Position numbers and translations under genes: made by a program. This document shows, in pieces, positions 13,421-24,199 of a stretch of 64,000 nucleotides of DNA (position 1 is its first letter; the number at the start of each line of letters is the position of its first letter). The notes beneath the pieces were generated by a model. It had not been told where the DNA came from and made no database searches. It was given only the letters and a program-made list of their open reading frames with translations. Origin of the DNA: Rhabdornis inornatus (lineage: Eukaryota > Chordata > Aves > Passeriformes > Rhabdornithidae); contig VWZS01002401.1 in NCBI GenBank assembly GCA_013397075.1, positions 1-64,000 on the forward strand, read 5' to 3'.

Positions 13421-13436
13421 CTTTTTTTTTTTTTTC
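13421..13436. repeat. Poly(T) tract
   Basis: A run of T's precedes CCAGG; it is a simple homopolymer. It resembles a splice acceptor tract on the plus strand, but no open exon with a good donor was seen. Confidence 0.6.
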
Positions 13437-14160
13437 CAGGTGTCCACATAATTCCCTGAAGAGATATCCTTGTAATGACTTACAGGAAAGAAACTGAGAT
13501 GCACTAGGAGATGGCCATTCTTCCAGGGGCAGTGATGCACACATACTCTCATAAAGGACCAGAAGAGAAACCAGGAACTACTGGTTTCTATATTTATAGA
13601 CAGTGCAAGCAAAATCTCTGTCAATGACCAGGCAGGATACAGCCTTGAAAAATAAAGATACTTATGGCACCTATACAGTCTTCCTGGTGTGTTTTGGATG
13701 ACTAAGTTGAATGAATGAATGAGGAGGCAGCTGGAACAATTTTCTCTGGTACTGCAATTTGTATGATCTGAATTTTTGTAGACTCTGCACATTCAAGGAA
13801 GCCTGGAAAAAGACAGGCATTTAGTTATGAAAACCTCAGTGTTGAAAATATATTTGAAATATATAGCTACACTTCTGCCTGCTGTAAATCAGCCTCTCTC
13901 TTGTTTGAAGTTAAGCTATATTTCATCCAGCTGCAGATGAAAATGACACAGGGTAGAAACATCCCAGCACACTGTCTAGCAAGGGCACTACTATTAGTGA
14001 TAGTAGTGATCTGAAATGCTGAATTATTGGGACCCAGAGTCACTGTCAATATTAAAGTATCCTGATTCCTGATTCCCAGCAGTAAGATGAAGTCACAAGC
14101 AGGCACCTTAGCATACAAGGATTTATCCTATTCCTCACGAGGTTAACTTGCTACTGATGA

Positions 14161-14584
14161 TGCCTGGAAGGGCTGGCCTGGAACAGAGAGTAGACAGAGC
14201 AAAAGGAATAAAATAGGTATTTATTGAAAGGATACACTTTGGGCAGTGCAAGAGCCTGGCTGGGGCTACACCCAAGTCAAATCCAAGGTGGATCCTGGTC
14301 ATGAGTTCTTACACTTTTATAAGTTTTGGTTCATCTACACATTGGGGTCAATTGTCCAACCACAGCCCTGGGTTATGAAGTTTCAGCCCCCCGGATTGCC
14401 CCCTTCCCTTCCACATTGTTTGTGCTTTTTTGGGTTAATGTGTGTGCTTGATTCTCTAGCTGGAAAGGGATTGTTTTGTCTAACTATCCTGTGAAGATAA
14501 CCTACTAATACCTAATATAAAGTTTTGGAGTTACACATTAAACAGCAGAGAATCTGAAAAATATAAAAGCTAAACTCCAAGGCA
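14161..14584 (-). mobile_element. 3' LTR of a gammaretrovirus-like ERV
   Basis: The ends form an imperfect inverted repeat (TGCCTGGAAG at 14161, CTCCAAGGCA ending at 14584; 8 of 10 match). On the minus strand a TATAAAAG box (14314-14321) is followed about 90 bases later by AATAAA (14220-14225), the spacing usual for class I retroviral LTRs. A polypurine tract abuts the 5' end at 14585-14598, and the retroviral pol remnant lies upstream in the same orientation. Length is 424 bp. No 5' LTR copy was found, so target duplication cannot be tested. Confidence 0.7.
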
Positions 14585-14598
14585 TAATTTCCCCCTTT
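14585..14598 (-). promoter_or_regulatory. Polypurine tract of the ERV
   Basis: On the minus strand this reads AAAGGGGGAAATTA directly before the LTR's TGCC. It has the form and position of a retroviral polypurine tract, which primes plus-strand DNA synthesis. It fixes the LTR boundary and the element's orientation. Confidence 0.65.
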
Positions 14599-14640
14599 AG
14601 AGGCTTGACAAGGCCTTTACCTGTTAAGTCTCTATTCTAA

Positions 14641-14892
14641 ATATTTACTAATAATAGGTATTTAATAACAGATCTAACAATAAATCTAACAATTTATCTA
14701 ACAATAGTAAGTAACTAACAACAGATAAATATCTAATAGTAAATAAATATCTAACAATGGATAAGTATCTAATAACAGTATATATCTACCAGTAAATATC
14801 TAATAATAGATAAGTAGCTAACAGTAATTAATTAACAATAACAATAATAATAACAAACAATAATGAACAATAACAAATATCTAACAGTAATA
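14641..14892. repeat. A/T-rich imperfect tandem array
   Basis: About 250 bases repeat variants of TATCTAACAATA and GATAAATATCTAATAGTAA with a loose period of roughly 16-18 bases. G is rare on the plus strand. It lies inside the ERV, between the end of pol and the polypurine tract, where env would be expected. I infer expansion of a short motif after the virus was fixed or during its last replication. Confidence 0.75.
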
Positions 14893-15019
14893 GTGTCTTT
14901 TACAGTCAGGCGCAGTCAGGCAAAGAAAAATAATTATTATCATGAACAGTTTTTAGGCACAGAAGAGGAATCATTTAAAGAATATTTTTGTCTGCATCAG
15001 TTTCTGTTTTTACATTGGT

Positions 15020-16620
15020 TCAGGAGCAGAAGCTTTCTTAACTCTGGAGTGGTGAATCCAGGGCCTTTGCCAGCAACTTTGACTGCAGTAAGGGTGGTCA
15101 GCAGCACTTGGAATGGTCCTCTCCACTTGGCTTGTAGAGGATCACTGTCCCATTACTTAATATAGACCCGGTTCCCAGGCTGGAAGGGATGTGCAGGTGT
15201 GTCCAGTCCTATAGGTCTGCACAGCAGGACATAAGTCTGGAGTTTTTACAAGGTGGAACCTAAAGCCATTAGATATCTCTGTAAATCAAGTTTCCCCTTC
15301 ACATGAATTTCACCTGGAATAAGTGGAATTTGATATGGTCTGCCATACAATATTTCATAGGGACTGATGTTATTCCTCTGCCTTGGTTTTATGTGGATTC
15401 TCAGTAAAGCTTTAGGCAAGGCTTGAACCAATGTCATGGATGTTTCCTGACCAAGTTTGCCAATTTGTGTTTTGAGAGTCCCATTCACACATTCAACTTT
15501 ACCACTTGCTTGGGGTCTATAAGGTGCATGCAGATCCCAAGTAATTCCTCAAATCCAGCTGACCTCTTTACCTACTGTTGCAATGAAGTGTGGTTCCCTA
15601 TCTGATGACATCCCCAAGGGAACCCTGAACCTCGGATTTATGTGATTGAACAAAATTTTCACCACTTCCTTGGCTGTGTTAGTGTGATGGGGTAAGCCTC
15701 TGGCATTCCAGTGAAGGTGTTAACTAATACCAGTATGTACCAGTATCCTTTGCGATGTGGCACCTCCGCAAAATCTATTTGCCAGTAATCTCCAGGAAGA
15801 TTCCCTGCCTTTGTCACTCCTAATACAACTCTTTTCCTCGTGTCAGGTTTGTTTTTACAGCAGATTTCACATTTGCTTACTATCGATTGTACAATGTCAG
15901 TCACTGCTTCTTCTATTACTACCTTTCTTAGATGTTTCAGAAGATTTTCAACGCAAAAATGTGTGTTTTCATGTTCTGTCTGAGCCAGCTCCCGAAGGAT
16001 CAAGGGTGGGACTACAGCCTGATTTGCTGGTGTAACAGCCCATCCACTGTCTGTGATCTCAGCTTTAAGAAATTGCTTGGTCATATCTTGGGGTGAACCC
16101 TGACAAATCAATCTCTTTTTGTGGAATTACTATGAGAATACCTTTTTCTGCAATTCCTCTTGCTGCTTTATCAGTAAAACAATTTTGTAATTCTGGAGTG
16201 GTTTTCCCTTCTTGGTGACCTCTACAATGCACAATAGCTCCCTCTGTGGGCTTTTCAATACTCTCCAAGAGGGTGAGTATTTGTTCAGCGTGTTTGATTT
16301 GATTAACTTGAGCATTCAGAAGTCCTCTCCCCTTCCACATGGCTCCATGGGTGTGGACAACACTAAATGCATGTTTAGAGTCAGTCCATATATTTACCTT
16401 CTCTCCTTTGCTCATGTCTAGGGCTCTTGTCAGTGCAATCAGTTCAGCTTTCTGTGATGATGAATCTGCTGGCAGGGCCTTTGCCTCGATCACCTTGTCA
16501 TGTGTGGTTACTGCATAACCTGTCATCCTTTGGCCACTTTTCATGAAGCTGCTTGTGAAATCAATCACTGATGCTGCACATGGAAATAATCAGCCCCTCC
16601 ATGATTCCTTAAATATCAGG
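15020..16620 (-). pseudogene. pol: Gammaretrovirus-like pol remnant: RNase H and integrase
   Basis: The minus strand encodes the 3' half of a class I retroviral pol in broken frames. RNase H lies at about 16568-16110. Its acidic residues appear retained: Asp before the TSSF-like loop, Glu in AELIAL, Asp in WTDSKHAF and Asp in FTDKAARG. Integrase follows: an HHCC zinc motif (EHENTH, then SKCEICC) at about 15860-15990; a core with Asp in WQIDFAEV near 15770-15790, Asp in SSDRE near 15600 and Glu in SGKVE near 15500; then a GPF-type C-terminal domain with AKWRGPFQVLL around 15105-15140. Frames break near 16070-16110 and 15680-15700, with stops near 15553 and 15155. Reverse transcriptase, protease and gag are missing upstream, where a plus-strand LTR-like element begins. 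Env is absent downstream. This is a dead endogenous virus. Confidence 0.85.
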
Positions 16621-16642
16621 GATTAAGTTTAGGATTATTAAA

Positions 16643-17494
16643 TGTGGTACTGTGTCACTTCAATATTAAAAGATAAAGTATATAAAACCAGACAACAGAA
16701 GAAGAACAAAGATTCCTCTGCAGACTGTGGTGATGATCATGGCGAAGCAGCTGTGCCCCTGCAGCCCATGGGGGATCCATGGCAGATGCAGAGATCCACC
16801 CACAGCCCATGGGGATCCATGGAGAATGCAGAGATCAACCCACAGCCCATGGGGATCCATGGGGAATGCAGAGGTCCATGCACAGCCCATGGGGAAGGTG
16901 CCCATGCTGGAGCAGGTGGATGCCTGCAGGAGGATGTGATCCAGTGGGAGACCTGGTGGAGAGAGGGGGCCCTGCTTCCAGGCTGGAGCAGCCTGTCCTT
17001 GGAGGACTGCACCCCATGGAAGGAGAGACCCACATTGCAGCAGTTTTGGGAGGACTGTGGCTGGTGAGATTGGAGCTACACTGGAGAAGTTCACAGAGAA
17101 CTGTGTCCCGAGGGAGGGACCCCACGGTGCAGCAGGGACAGGACTCCTGTCCCCGAGCAGCAGAAAAAGATCTCGAGGGACAAACTGAGCAAACGCCCAC
17201 ACCCTGTCTCCCTGCACTGTCGGTGGGAAGGAGGGAGGGGCTGGGTGGAAAAAAAAGATCTTTTTAAAGATTTATTTTACCTCTCTTCACCCTCCTCTGA
17301 TTCTGTTAGTGAGAAATTCACTTTGTATCTCTCAGATGAGCCTGTTTTGCCCTTGGAGTGTTTTGTCCTGGTTCTTATCTCTATTCATGAACCCTTTGTT
17401 TAATTTTCCTCTTCTCTGCCCAGCTATAGCAGGGGGAGGGCGAGTGAGTGGCCTTTGTGGGTGCCTGGTGTTCGGCCTGTGTTAAGCCACGACA
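16643..17494 (+). mobile_element. GC-rich avian LTR-like element
   Basis: I recognise the overall pattern of a common avian interspersed element, probably ERVL-related. It has a start near TGTGGTGATGATCATGG (16726), CAGCCCATGGGGATCCATGG units, a GGGAGGGACCCCACGGTGCA block, an A/T-rich GATTTATTTTACC segment, GATGAGCCTGTTTTGCCC, and an end near GTTAAGCCACGACA. A TATATAAAA motif at 16679-16687 may be its promoter, which would put the start at 16643. No clear target duplication was found. It carries large open frames on both strands (up to 183 codons) that are by-products of GC-rich repeats. The family name is uncertain. Confidence 0.55.
16762..16895 (+). repeat. 40-bp tandem repeat, 3.3 units
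   Basis: Units start at 16762 (41 bp), 16803 (40 bp) and 16843 (40 bp), followed by a 13-base partial unit at 16883. Each full unit contains CAGCCCATGGGG, GATCCATGG and AATGCAGAG or a close variant. The array lies within the GC-rich LTR-like element. Confidence 0.9.
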
Positions 17495-19553
17495 GGGTCA
17501 CATACATTTCAGTGAAAAATCATATTACATGAGCAGTCCTCTAGATAACTCCTCCTAGATCTAAACCCTTCACCTTCAGGATGAGGGCAAATCAGCAGCA
17601 GAGCAAATAAGGATTCTACATGTTCTCAACAGGTTGAGGCTTGAAATGAGAGCATAAAACAGAGAAGCCCTAAAACTGCTGAATCCAGTAATTCAACATG
17701 TTCCCTGCCACCAGCACCTTGCAATACAAACTAAGATATAGATTAGCTTCACAATGGTATCTCTAGGTCTACAGTAGTATTTATGAAGATACTTAATGAG
17801 TATTGTGTTTTTAATAACTTTATTATAGCAAGAGAGTGTCCAAATCAGGAAGCCAGGAGAGCAATAGCAGCAACCTAAAGCTGTGCCAGCAGCCTTGACA
17901 GAAAAGCTGTGATTAGCCCAGGTCCCCCCTGACAGATTAAGGTGCATTAGCAGAACAACATGAGTGGAATGAGAACTGCTGACAATGACCTTACTGATTT
18001 CACGGAGAGAGAGAATTTCAGCCTGCAGATCTTTCAACATTTTAAGTAACAGTAAACAGTCACACTTCCAAAATAATTGCATTTTTAGAATAGAGGAAAT
18101 AAATAGGGAGTTCTTTGGCTACTTTTTAATGGGTATTTTCATCTTTCCCCCTTTTTCTTCATAGAATCACTAGCACATTGGCATTTATGCAATGAACAAA
18201 CAGGTAGATATCACAGCAAAAAATTAAGATTAAAAACTATACAGATACAGACATATTAGACAAAATAACATGAAGTAGTTTCACTTGTTCTGCTGTTATA
18301 AAAGAATATAAATGGAAAAGTCCCTGATACAACGGTTCTGTTTTCTCTTTATCATATTAGATTTACATATGTAGTGATCCATTTCAGAGTTGAACCATCA
18401 AACTGTAGGAGACTAATTCAGCCATTAGAATTTTATAATCATTCATATGAAATGCTAAGATCTTTGGGGGCTGTAGGACTTTAACAAAACATGTATTTAT
18501 ATAAATCAAAAGGAAAAAGGATAGAATACAATGAAAGAGATCCAAATAGAAAATATTGGTTAACATGAGAGTGATGTGCTTCTCTTTTACAACTGGATTA
18601 TTCCAGAAGCAAATTGGAATCATAATTAAAAATAAATAAGCTATTATTTTTCATCACATGAGGCACTGGTGTTACACAAAGGAATGTGGAATATGTCTCT
18701 GTAACAAAACAAGCACAGTCTGAATCCTGTACTGGTTAACACCTGAAACAGTTTGCAACATGGTGCAAATAAAGTGCAGTGTTTGCCATAGAGTGCATGC
18801 CTAACATATAGAAATCACAAAATGGTATAAAAATGTCTTACTGTGCTCTTCTTTTAATAGCAGTAAACTCTATTATTTAGCATCGTCTCTGTATCTCCAG
18901 AACATATTTTAGAAAATAAATGGAAACTTTGGAAGATACATAAACCACCCTGCCAAGAACAAAAAAACCCCAAACTGACAGACCCTCAGCCCCACAACCT
19001 GTATGAATACTGTAGGCAATCATATTTCTGTTGTTTAAATCACCCATTGACATCAGACATGCCAACAGTCGACTGAAATGGTCTCATACCTTGGCAGACT
19101 TCCTTCTTTAGGAAATGCACATGGTTTAAATAGAACCTAGACATCCATCAGGTACCTGAAATCTGGTTTAAACTGGAATGTTTCTATTAACAGCAGCTCC
19201 AAGCCCTATCAACATCTGTGGACATGTGCTGATAGAGCAGAGAAGGTCTTTTGTGCCTGCCTATATCCCCTCCAAAATGGCACTCTCTCTTCTTTTTCTG
19301 CTGGGTCACAAGAACATAATTTCTAAATCCCTTGAACTGGAGCTTCTGAGTGGTACTCTGATGAACTAAATGGGTATTTTTATCTTTTTGCTCTTAGGAG
19401 GTAGGTACTTTCTAACAGCTTCTGTTTCTTCTCATGGTGACGATAACCAGCAATTTCCCTAAGCAGCACTAACTCCAGCTCAGATGAGATCATTATTTTA
19501 AGGTTATATTAAAACTTCTTACATCACTTGCTTAACTGATTATGTGGCCTGCC

Positions 19554-19634
19554 ATAAAAAACCAAAAAACAAATCCCCCCCCCCAAAAAAAAACCAACCC
19601 AACTAAAAAAAAAAGTAGAAAAACCCCCACAACT
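19554..19634 (+). repeat. A/C-only low-complexity tract
   Basis: Long A runs alternate with C runs (including ten C's near 19575-19584). The plus strand holds almost no G or T, giving extreme strand asymmetry. Confidence 0.8.
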
Positions 19635-20168
19635 CCTGACTTTCATGCATTATATTTCAAAGTATCATGAAATCTTGATTTGGCAGCCCAAGAACAATTA
19701 CAGAGCTCATTACACATAGCCGCGTGCATCTATTTGTCTATGTTAAATGCACATAATGTTTTTAAGCATTTCCTCATTTTTGAAAGTCTATTCTTCCAAC
19801 AGAGTTAAATTGAGCCATTTCTCCAATGCAGCTCCACAGAAGAATAAGTTTACCTTATACTGAAAACAATCTCATACTAGCCTGCATGCAAATGTGACTT
19901 TAGAAAAAATTTAGAGAGAGATTATGGGGAAGTTCTCATTTGTGGGGAAAAGAGGAAGCATTAAAAACTGCAAGGCTGATTTGTGAGGTGTTTGAAGAGC
20001 CTTACAGGATTCCAGCGTTTCAGAAGTTACCAACAGAGATACATTAATCAACAGGGAACAGCTGACCTATTGAAAGATGCATGGCAGCTTTTTTTCTCAC
20101 ACAGCTTTTATTATAGAACTCAACCCTCATAAGAAGTCAGTAGTCCCCCTTGTAAATGCAATGAAACT

Positions 20169-20187
20169 TAAAAAAAAAAAAAAAGAA
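20169..20187. repeat. Poly(A) tract
   Basis: This is an A run interrupted once by G. It could be the tail of an old retroposed sequence, but no recognisable body precedes it. Confidence 0.5.
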
Positions 20188-20254
20188 AAGTAACTAAAGA
20201 TAAGAAATTTTAAGAACTTTAGAAAGGTTAAAGGAGAGAATGAAAGGGTTTAGC

Positions 20255-20402
20255 AAAAATAATCTAAACCACAAACCACCACTCCATCCCTCAAAAACAC
20301 CCAAACAAAACCAACAAACACACACAAACCCAAAAAGTCCTACACCCCCCCAACAACCCCCCAAAAAACAACAAAAAACAAATGCACACACACACACACA
20401 AA
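20255..20402 (+). repeat. A/C-rich tract ending in a (CA)n microsatellite
   Basis: About 150 bases consist almost wholly of A and C in CAAA, CCCAA and CACA motifs and end in a (CA)n run at about 20383-20400. The complementary strand is G/T-only and produces a spurious Gly/Trp/Cys-rich frame on the minus strand. Confidence 0.85.
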
Positions 20403-23400
20403 AGGGATATTAAGCTTTTAATTTTGCAAAAGGATCTATTATATTTTGCAACAACATGAAGTCAAGTTTGCCAAAAAATTTACTTTGGAAAGAAACCATT
20501 GAGATATGCTACAGTGCAGAGTAAAGAAAGTGTTTTCAATTCATTCTCTAATAACATCCTGTGATGCAACGTTTGTTTTTAGCCATATGGAGTGAGATCA
20601 TAGATATTTTATATTGTATACTGCTATATGCATAGCCAGTGTAGTGGACCACTCAAAGCTCTCTTATAAAAAGCACTGGGATTTAAAGATAATTTATAGA
20701 GCTTTGATAAAACCAGCATCCCTTTTCAGTTGGAAAAAAATCAATTTTGGATTTTGTAATCTAGTGTTTCTCATTAGTTTATGATCCCACTGTTACAGAA
20801 GTGCAAGAGTTATTGAGGAAAAAAAGAAGAAATATCCATCCTCTCAGTTCCTGTGTGCTACATGTTCTGTGATTCCAAAGGCACCAGTCACAACTGAAAC
20901 TTAATTGTGCTTGGATCTGTAAAAACATGAAATGAGATCACATACTGTCAGTAACCTGAATAGAAGATTACACCTGGGTCCATTTTGGGGCAGTTGGCAG
21001 AACTGAGGAGATTAAATGAGACAAATGTCAAGAGACTGCAGTAAGAGAGCAAATCACTTCCAGGTGTAAGGCATACATGGCAAAGGAATAAAGGATGAAA
21101 AAGGTTCAAGGTGAAAACTGATCAAGCTGTTCTGGGCCCTTACACAGAGGGATAAGGAATTGAACTTGGCAGTAAATCTACCATCAAGTAGGACTTACCC
21201 AAAAGAAGCCAGTGAAATAATTTGGAGGCAGAAGTATCAACTCAGATAAAGAAAATTATTTTAGGAATGGAGTGACATGTCATTTGAGAGGATTACAAAG
21301 TAATAATAGACAGGGCAAAATATAACCTACCCTGCTTAGAAAACAGTTTTACTTCTAACAAGCAATCTCACTTCTCAATATGGCTTTTTGTGCATTGCTA
21401 CTGTCCAGATATGTAGGCAAGGTCTGTCTTCTACTCTGTTACAGCCCAGTAACTAGTAATTTGCCACAGAATTTAGAGAGCAGTTACTTAAAAAAACTTG
21501 GTCTGGTTCTTTAGAGTAAGGAATGTCATAGGCAGCATCATCCTTAAGCATCGTGATTAGATTGTACTTTTAATTAACAAAGTACCTTATAGCATTAATC
21601 CAGGTCAAAATTAGTGAAGAGGATTTAAGAGAAGTGAAGAATATAAATATAAGAATATAAAATTATTTAATAATGAAAGGACAATTATAAAAAATTTTGA
21701 TTAAAAAAATCAAAATCCACTGACATTTATGTTGCAAGCATACAGTTATTACACTGATGATCATGGATCTGATTGTTCAAAGCATATGGACAAAAGCTTC
21801 ACCAAAACAACATTTAATTGAAATTTATTGATTATTTTTCTAAACTCCTAAATACTTTCTCTGAAATTTGCACACCACTAGTTTTCACTGAAATGGTTTA
21901 GATGAACACAATTATCAGAGAAAGATTTTTTTTGAAAAATCTACCTTAGAACCATAGCCAACTATATCTTCCATATGTCTGGATATGGAGCCAAAAACAC
22001 GGAAAGAAGGAGCTATTATGAGATTTGGTAATTGTAAGGAAGGGTCACCACTGACTATGTTGACCTTAAGCTTCACTAGGAAACCTTATTCAGCTCCTAT
22101 CTGCCTTCCTGTAATACTATAAATCCCCAAGTTTTACCCTGAGGCACTGGCCTCTCAAGGCTGTAAAGCTCTTTAATTATTAGACAGGAAGTCAATTTTT
22201 GAAACTGCTTCTTTCCTCTGAATCATGGTTACATTGTATGTCTGTCACACAGGATTGGTACAGAACCATCCCACTTTCCCACTTCCATCTTCCAGCCCTA
22301 CAGGGTGTCTGAAGAGGAAGGCAGCAATTGCTTCATGTTTGCACAGGCTGGCCTTGCCAGGCTGTCACAGAGTGGATGGCTTTGCTCCAAAGCCAAAATC
22401 TGCAACAGAAGCTGCTGCAGTACCTGGCACTGGTACCTCTAGGTGAAATGGAAACGGGATGGAAACCTCGAGGGTGACCTCCTGTTTAAACCTAAACATT
22501 AGTATAGACTTGCCCCGTGTTCCAGATGATAAATTAATTTGTTTTACTCGTTTTTCTGTGTTTATTGATTTTGTAGAGGTGTAATAGGAGACCAGAGTTT
22601 GCAGACCTTGTTTCCAAGCTGTGTTACAAACAGGCAAGGGTTGTGTGGCAAATGAGCTCATCTGACTGGCAACCACTGAACCTCTGAAAGGACACAGCTG
22701 GCCTTTGCCAGCTTCAAAAGGAAACCAGCAATAAAGGTATTTAACAGAGAGCAGCTCAGTTCCTTTCACTTTTCAGTCATTTTGTGCTGCACTTTTACCG
22801 TAACTATAGAGAGGGGGAAAGTTTAACAGGAAAGGAAAGCACGGGAGGTGGCGAGAGCAGAGCTTTTTCCTGCCTCAAGAGGGACAGTGAGCAACAACCA
22901 TCACTACTCTTAAAGTTAATGATATGTACTGCTCAGGTTGCAGGGGATAGAAATTTGTACCTTGTACAATTGAGAAGTCAACTACATAACATCCTAAACT
23001 AATTTTTTTTGTTTGTGGCTAGTAACTCCATGTTTCATACACCCAAGTCGTTGTTTTACATCAAATGTTTGAAGCATGATTCACTTTTGCAAGGGGACAA
23101 AACCAGAGACCTTAAATTTTAAATTCCCTTGTGCTTTTTCAAACAGTCTAGCTTTAAAATACCCCTATGCAAAGCTACAAAAGCCTAAAATTAATTGAAG
23201 ACACTAGAGTTCAGCTAATAGAATTTGGCTTAATCATGCTTAGTAGGAACCGAAATCTGGAAGTCAAAGATAACAATTAATTTAATCAAAAACATAATGT
23301 TAAATTAAGCATTGGGTTGCTTATTTTTAATTTAACCGGAATAAATTTTGAAAAATGCCCTAGCTTACTGTGGATTTGCTTTATAAGCATAAAGCACTAC

Positions 23401-23547
23401 AAGTAACACTAGCACCCTCAGCACCTCTGTTCCAGATGGGAAAAAAGTAAGTTCTCTTCTGCACTATGTATAACCAAGTTGCAAAGAAAAGGATGACTTC
23501 TCCAAGTGTGGATCATTCTTAAATCGGATGTTAATAAGAAACACCAA

Positions 23548-24171
23548 TGATCTATTGACACGGCAGCCTTGACCACTCACACGTGGCAAGCCTAGCTAGC
23601 TCCACTGGCTGCCGGTGTCAAGAGTGGGCTGTCTCCCAGCTCCCGTGAAGCAGGAGTACAGCTAGGGCTCTCCACCCTTATCACGGCCGTCTCTGTATCC
23701 AAGGGGAAGGAAAGGATCGAGGAGGAGACCGTTCTAGGTTCCGGAACAAGGTTTATTGGGAGGCCGACAGAAAACAACCCCACAGCAAGGGAAGCAACCC
23801 AGAAAAGGCGCGAGAACAGGCTTACAGCAACTTAAATACGGGACCTCCCCCATGGGAGGGTACAAGGCTTCAGCCAATGAGGGGCAACAAGGGGTGTAAC
23901 ATAAGGCGGGATTACAGTCTCACATAACCAATAGGGAGTAACTTAGGTGGGGATTCATACAAAATAACGAATAGTAAACCGAGGAGGGAATGATTGACAC
24001 CGAATGTTCTGGAAGAATGGGCGGGGCCAGGAGGGATTGACAACTGTAAGAGCAGGGTTTAGGGTGAAGGACAGGGGTAAAGGCGGGAAAGGGAGAAACC
24101 ATTTTATAACAACACAGGGGTACAACTGAGGGAAAAACCATTACAATAAGGGAACATACAACTGAATAACA
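23548..24171 (-). mobile_element. Solo LTR, candidate 5-bp duplication
   Basis: The block is CpG- and GC-richer than its surroundings. On the minus strand it shows an upstream U3, a GTATTTAAG TATA-like box (about 23829-23838) and AATAAA (23752-23757) placed as in an LTR promoter and R region. Candidate ends are TGATCTATTG at 23548 and GAATAACA ending at 24171, flanked by ACCAA at 23543-23547 and 24172-24176. A 5-bp duplication would suit an ERVL or class I element. The body is convincing. The boundaries are less certain because several TG and CA choices exist. No internal genes adjoin it. Confidence 0.6.
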
Positions 24172-24199
24172 ACCAAATTAAACATAAACGGCAACAATG

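Larger units (their letters stand above)
17500..23540. other. AT-rich intergenic or intronic DNA, no gene seen
   Basis: About 6 kb with no recognisable coding exon or clear interspersed repeat. A minus-strand 129-codon frame at 17693-18082 has no recognisable motif and no convincing splice or promoter context. Low-complexity A/C tracts lie at 19.55 and 20.25 kb. Confidence 0.6.

Noticed and set aside
14641..14892. CRISPR-like regular repeat
   Set aside because: The units are imperfect A/T-rich tandem copies without unique spacers, and the host is a vertebrate.
16642..17267. Overlapping 141-, 162- and 183-codon frames on both strands
   Set aside because: They arise from GC-rich tandem units of an LTR-like element; strands mirror each other and no protein family is evident.
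17693..18082. 129-codon minus-strand frame
   Set aside because: It shows no motif and no convincing splice sites or promoter, and its composition fits non-coding DNA.
20194..20397. Gly/Trp/Cys-rich minus-strand frame
   Set aside because: It is a translation of the A/C-only low-complexity tract.
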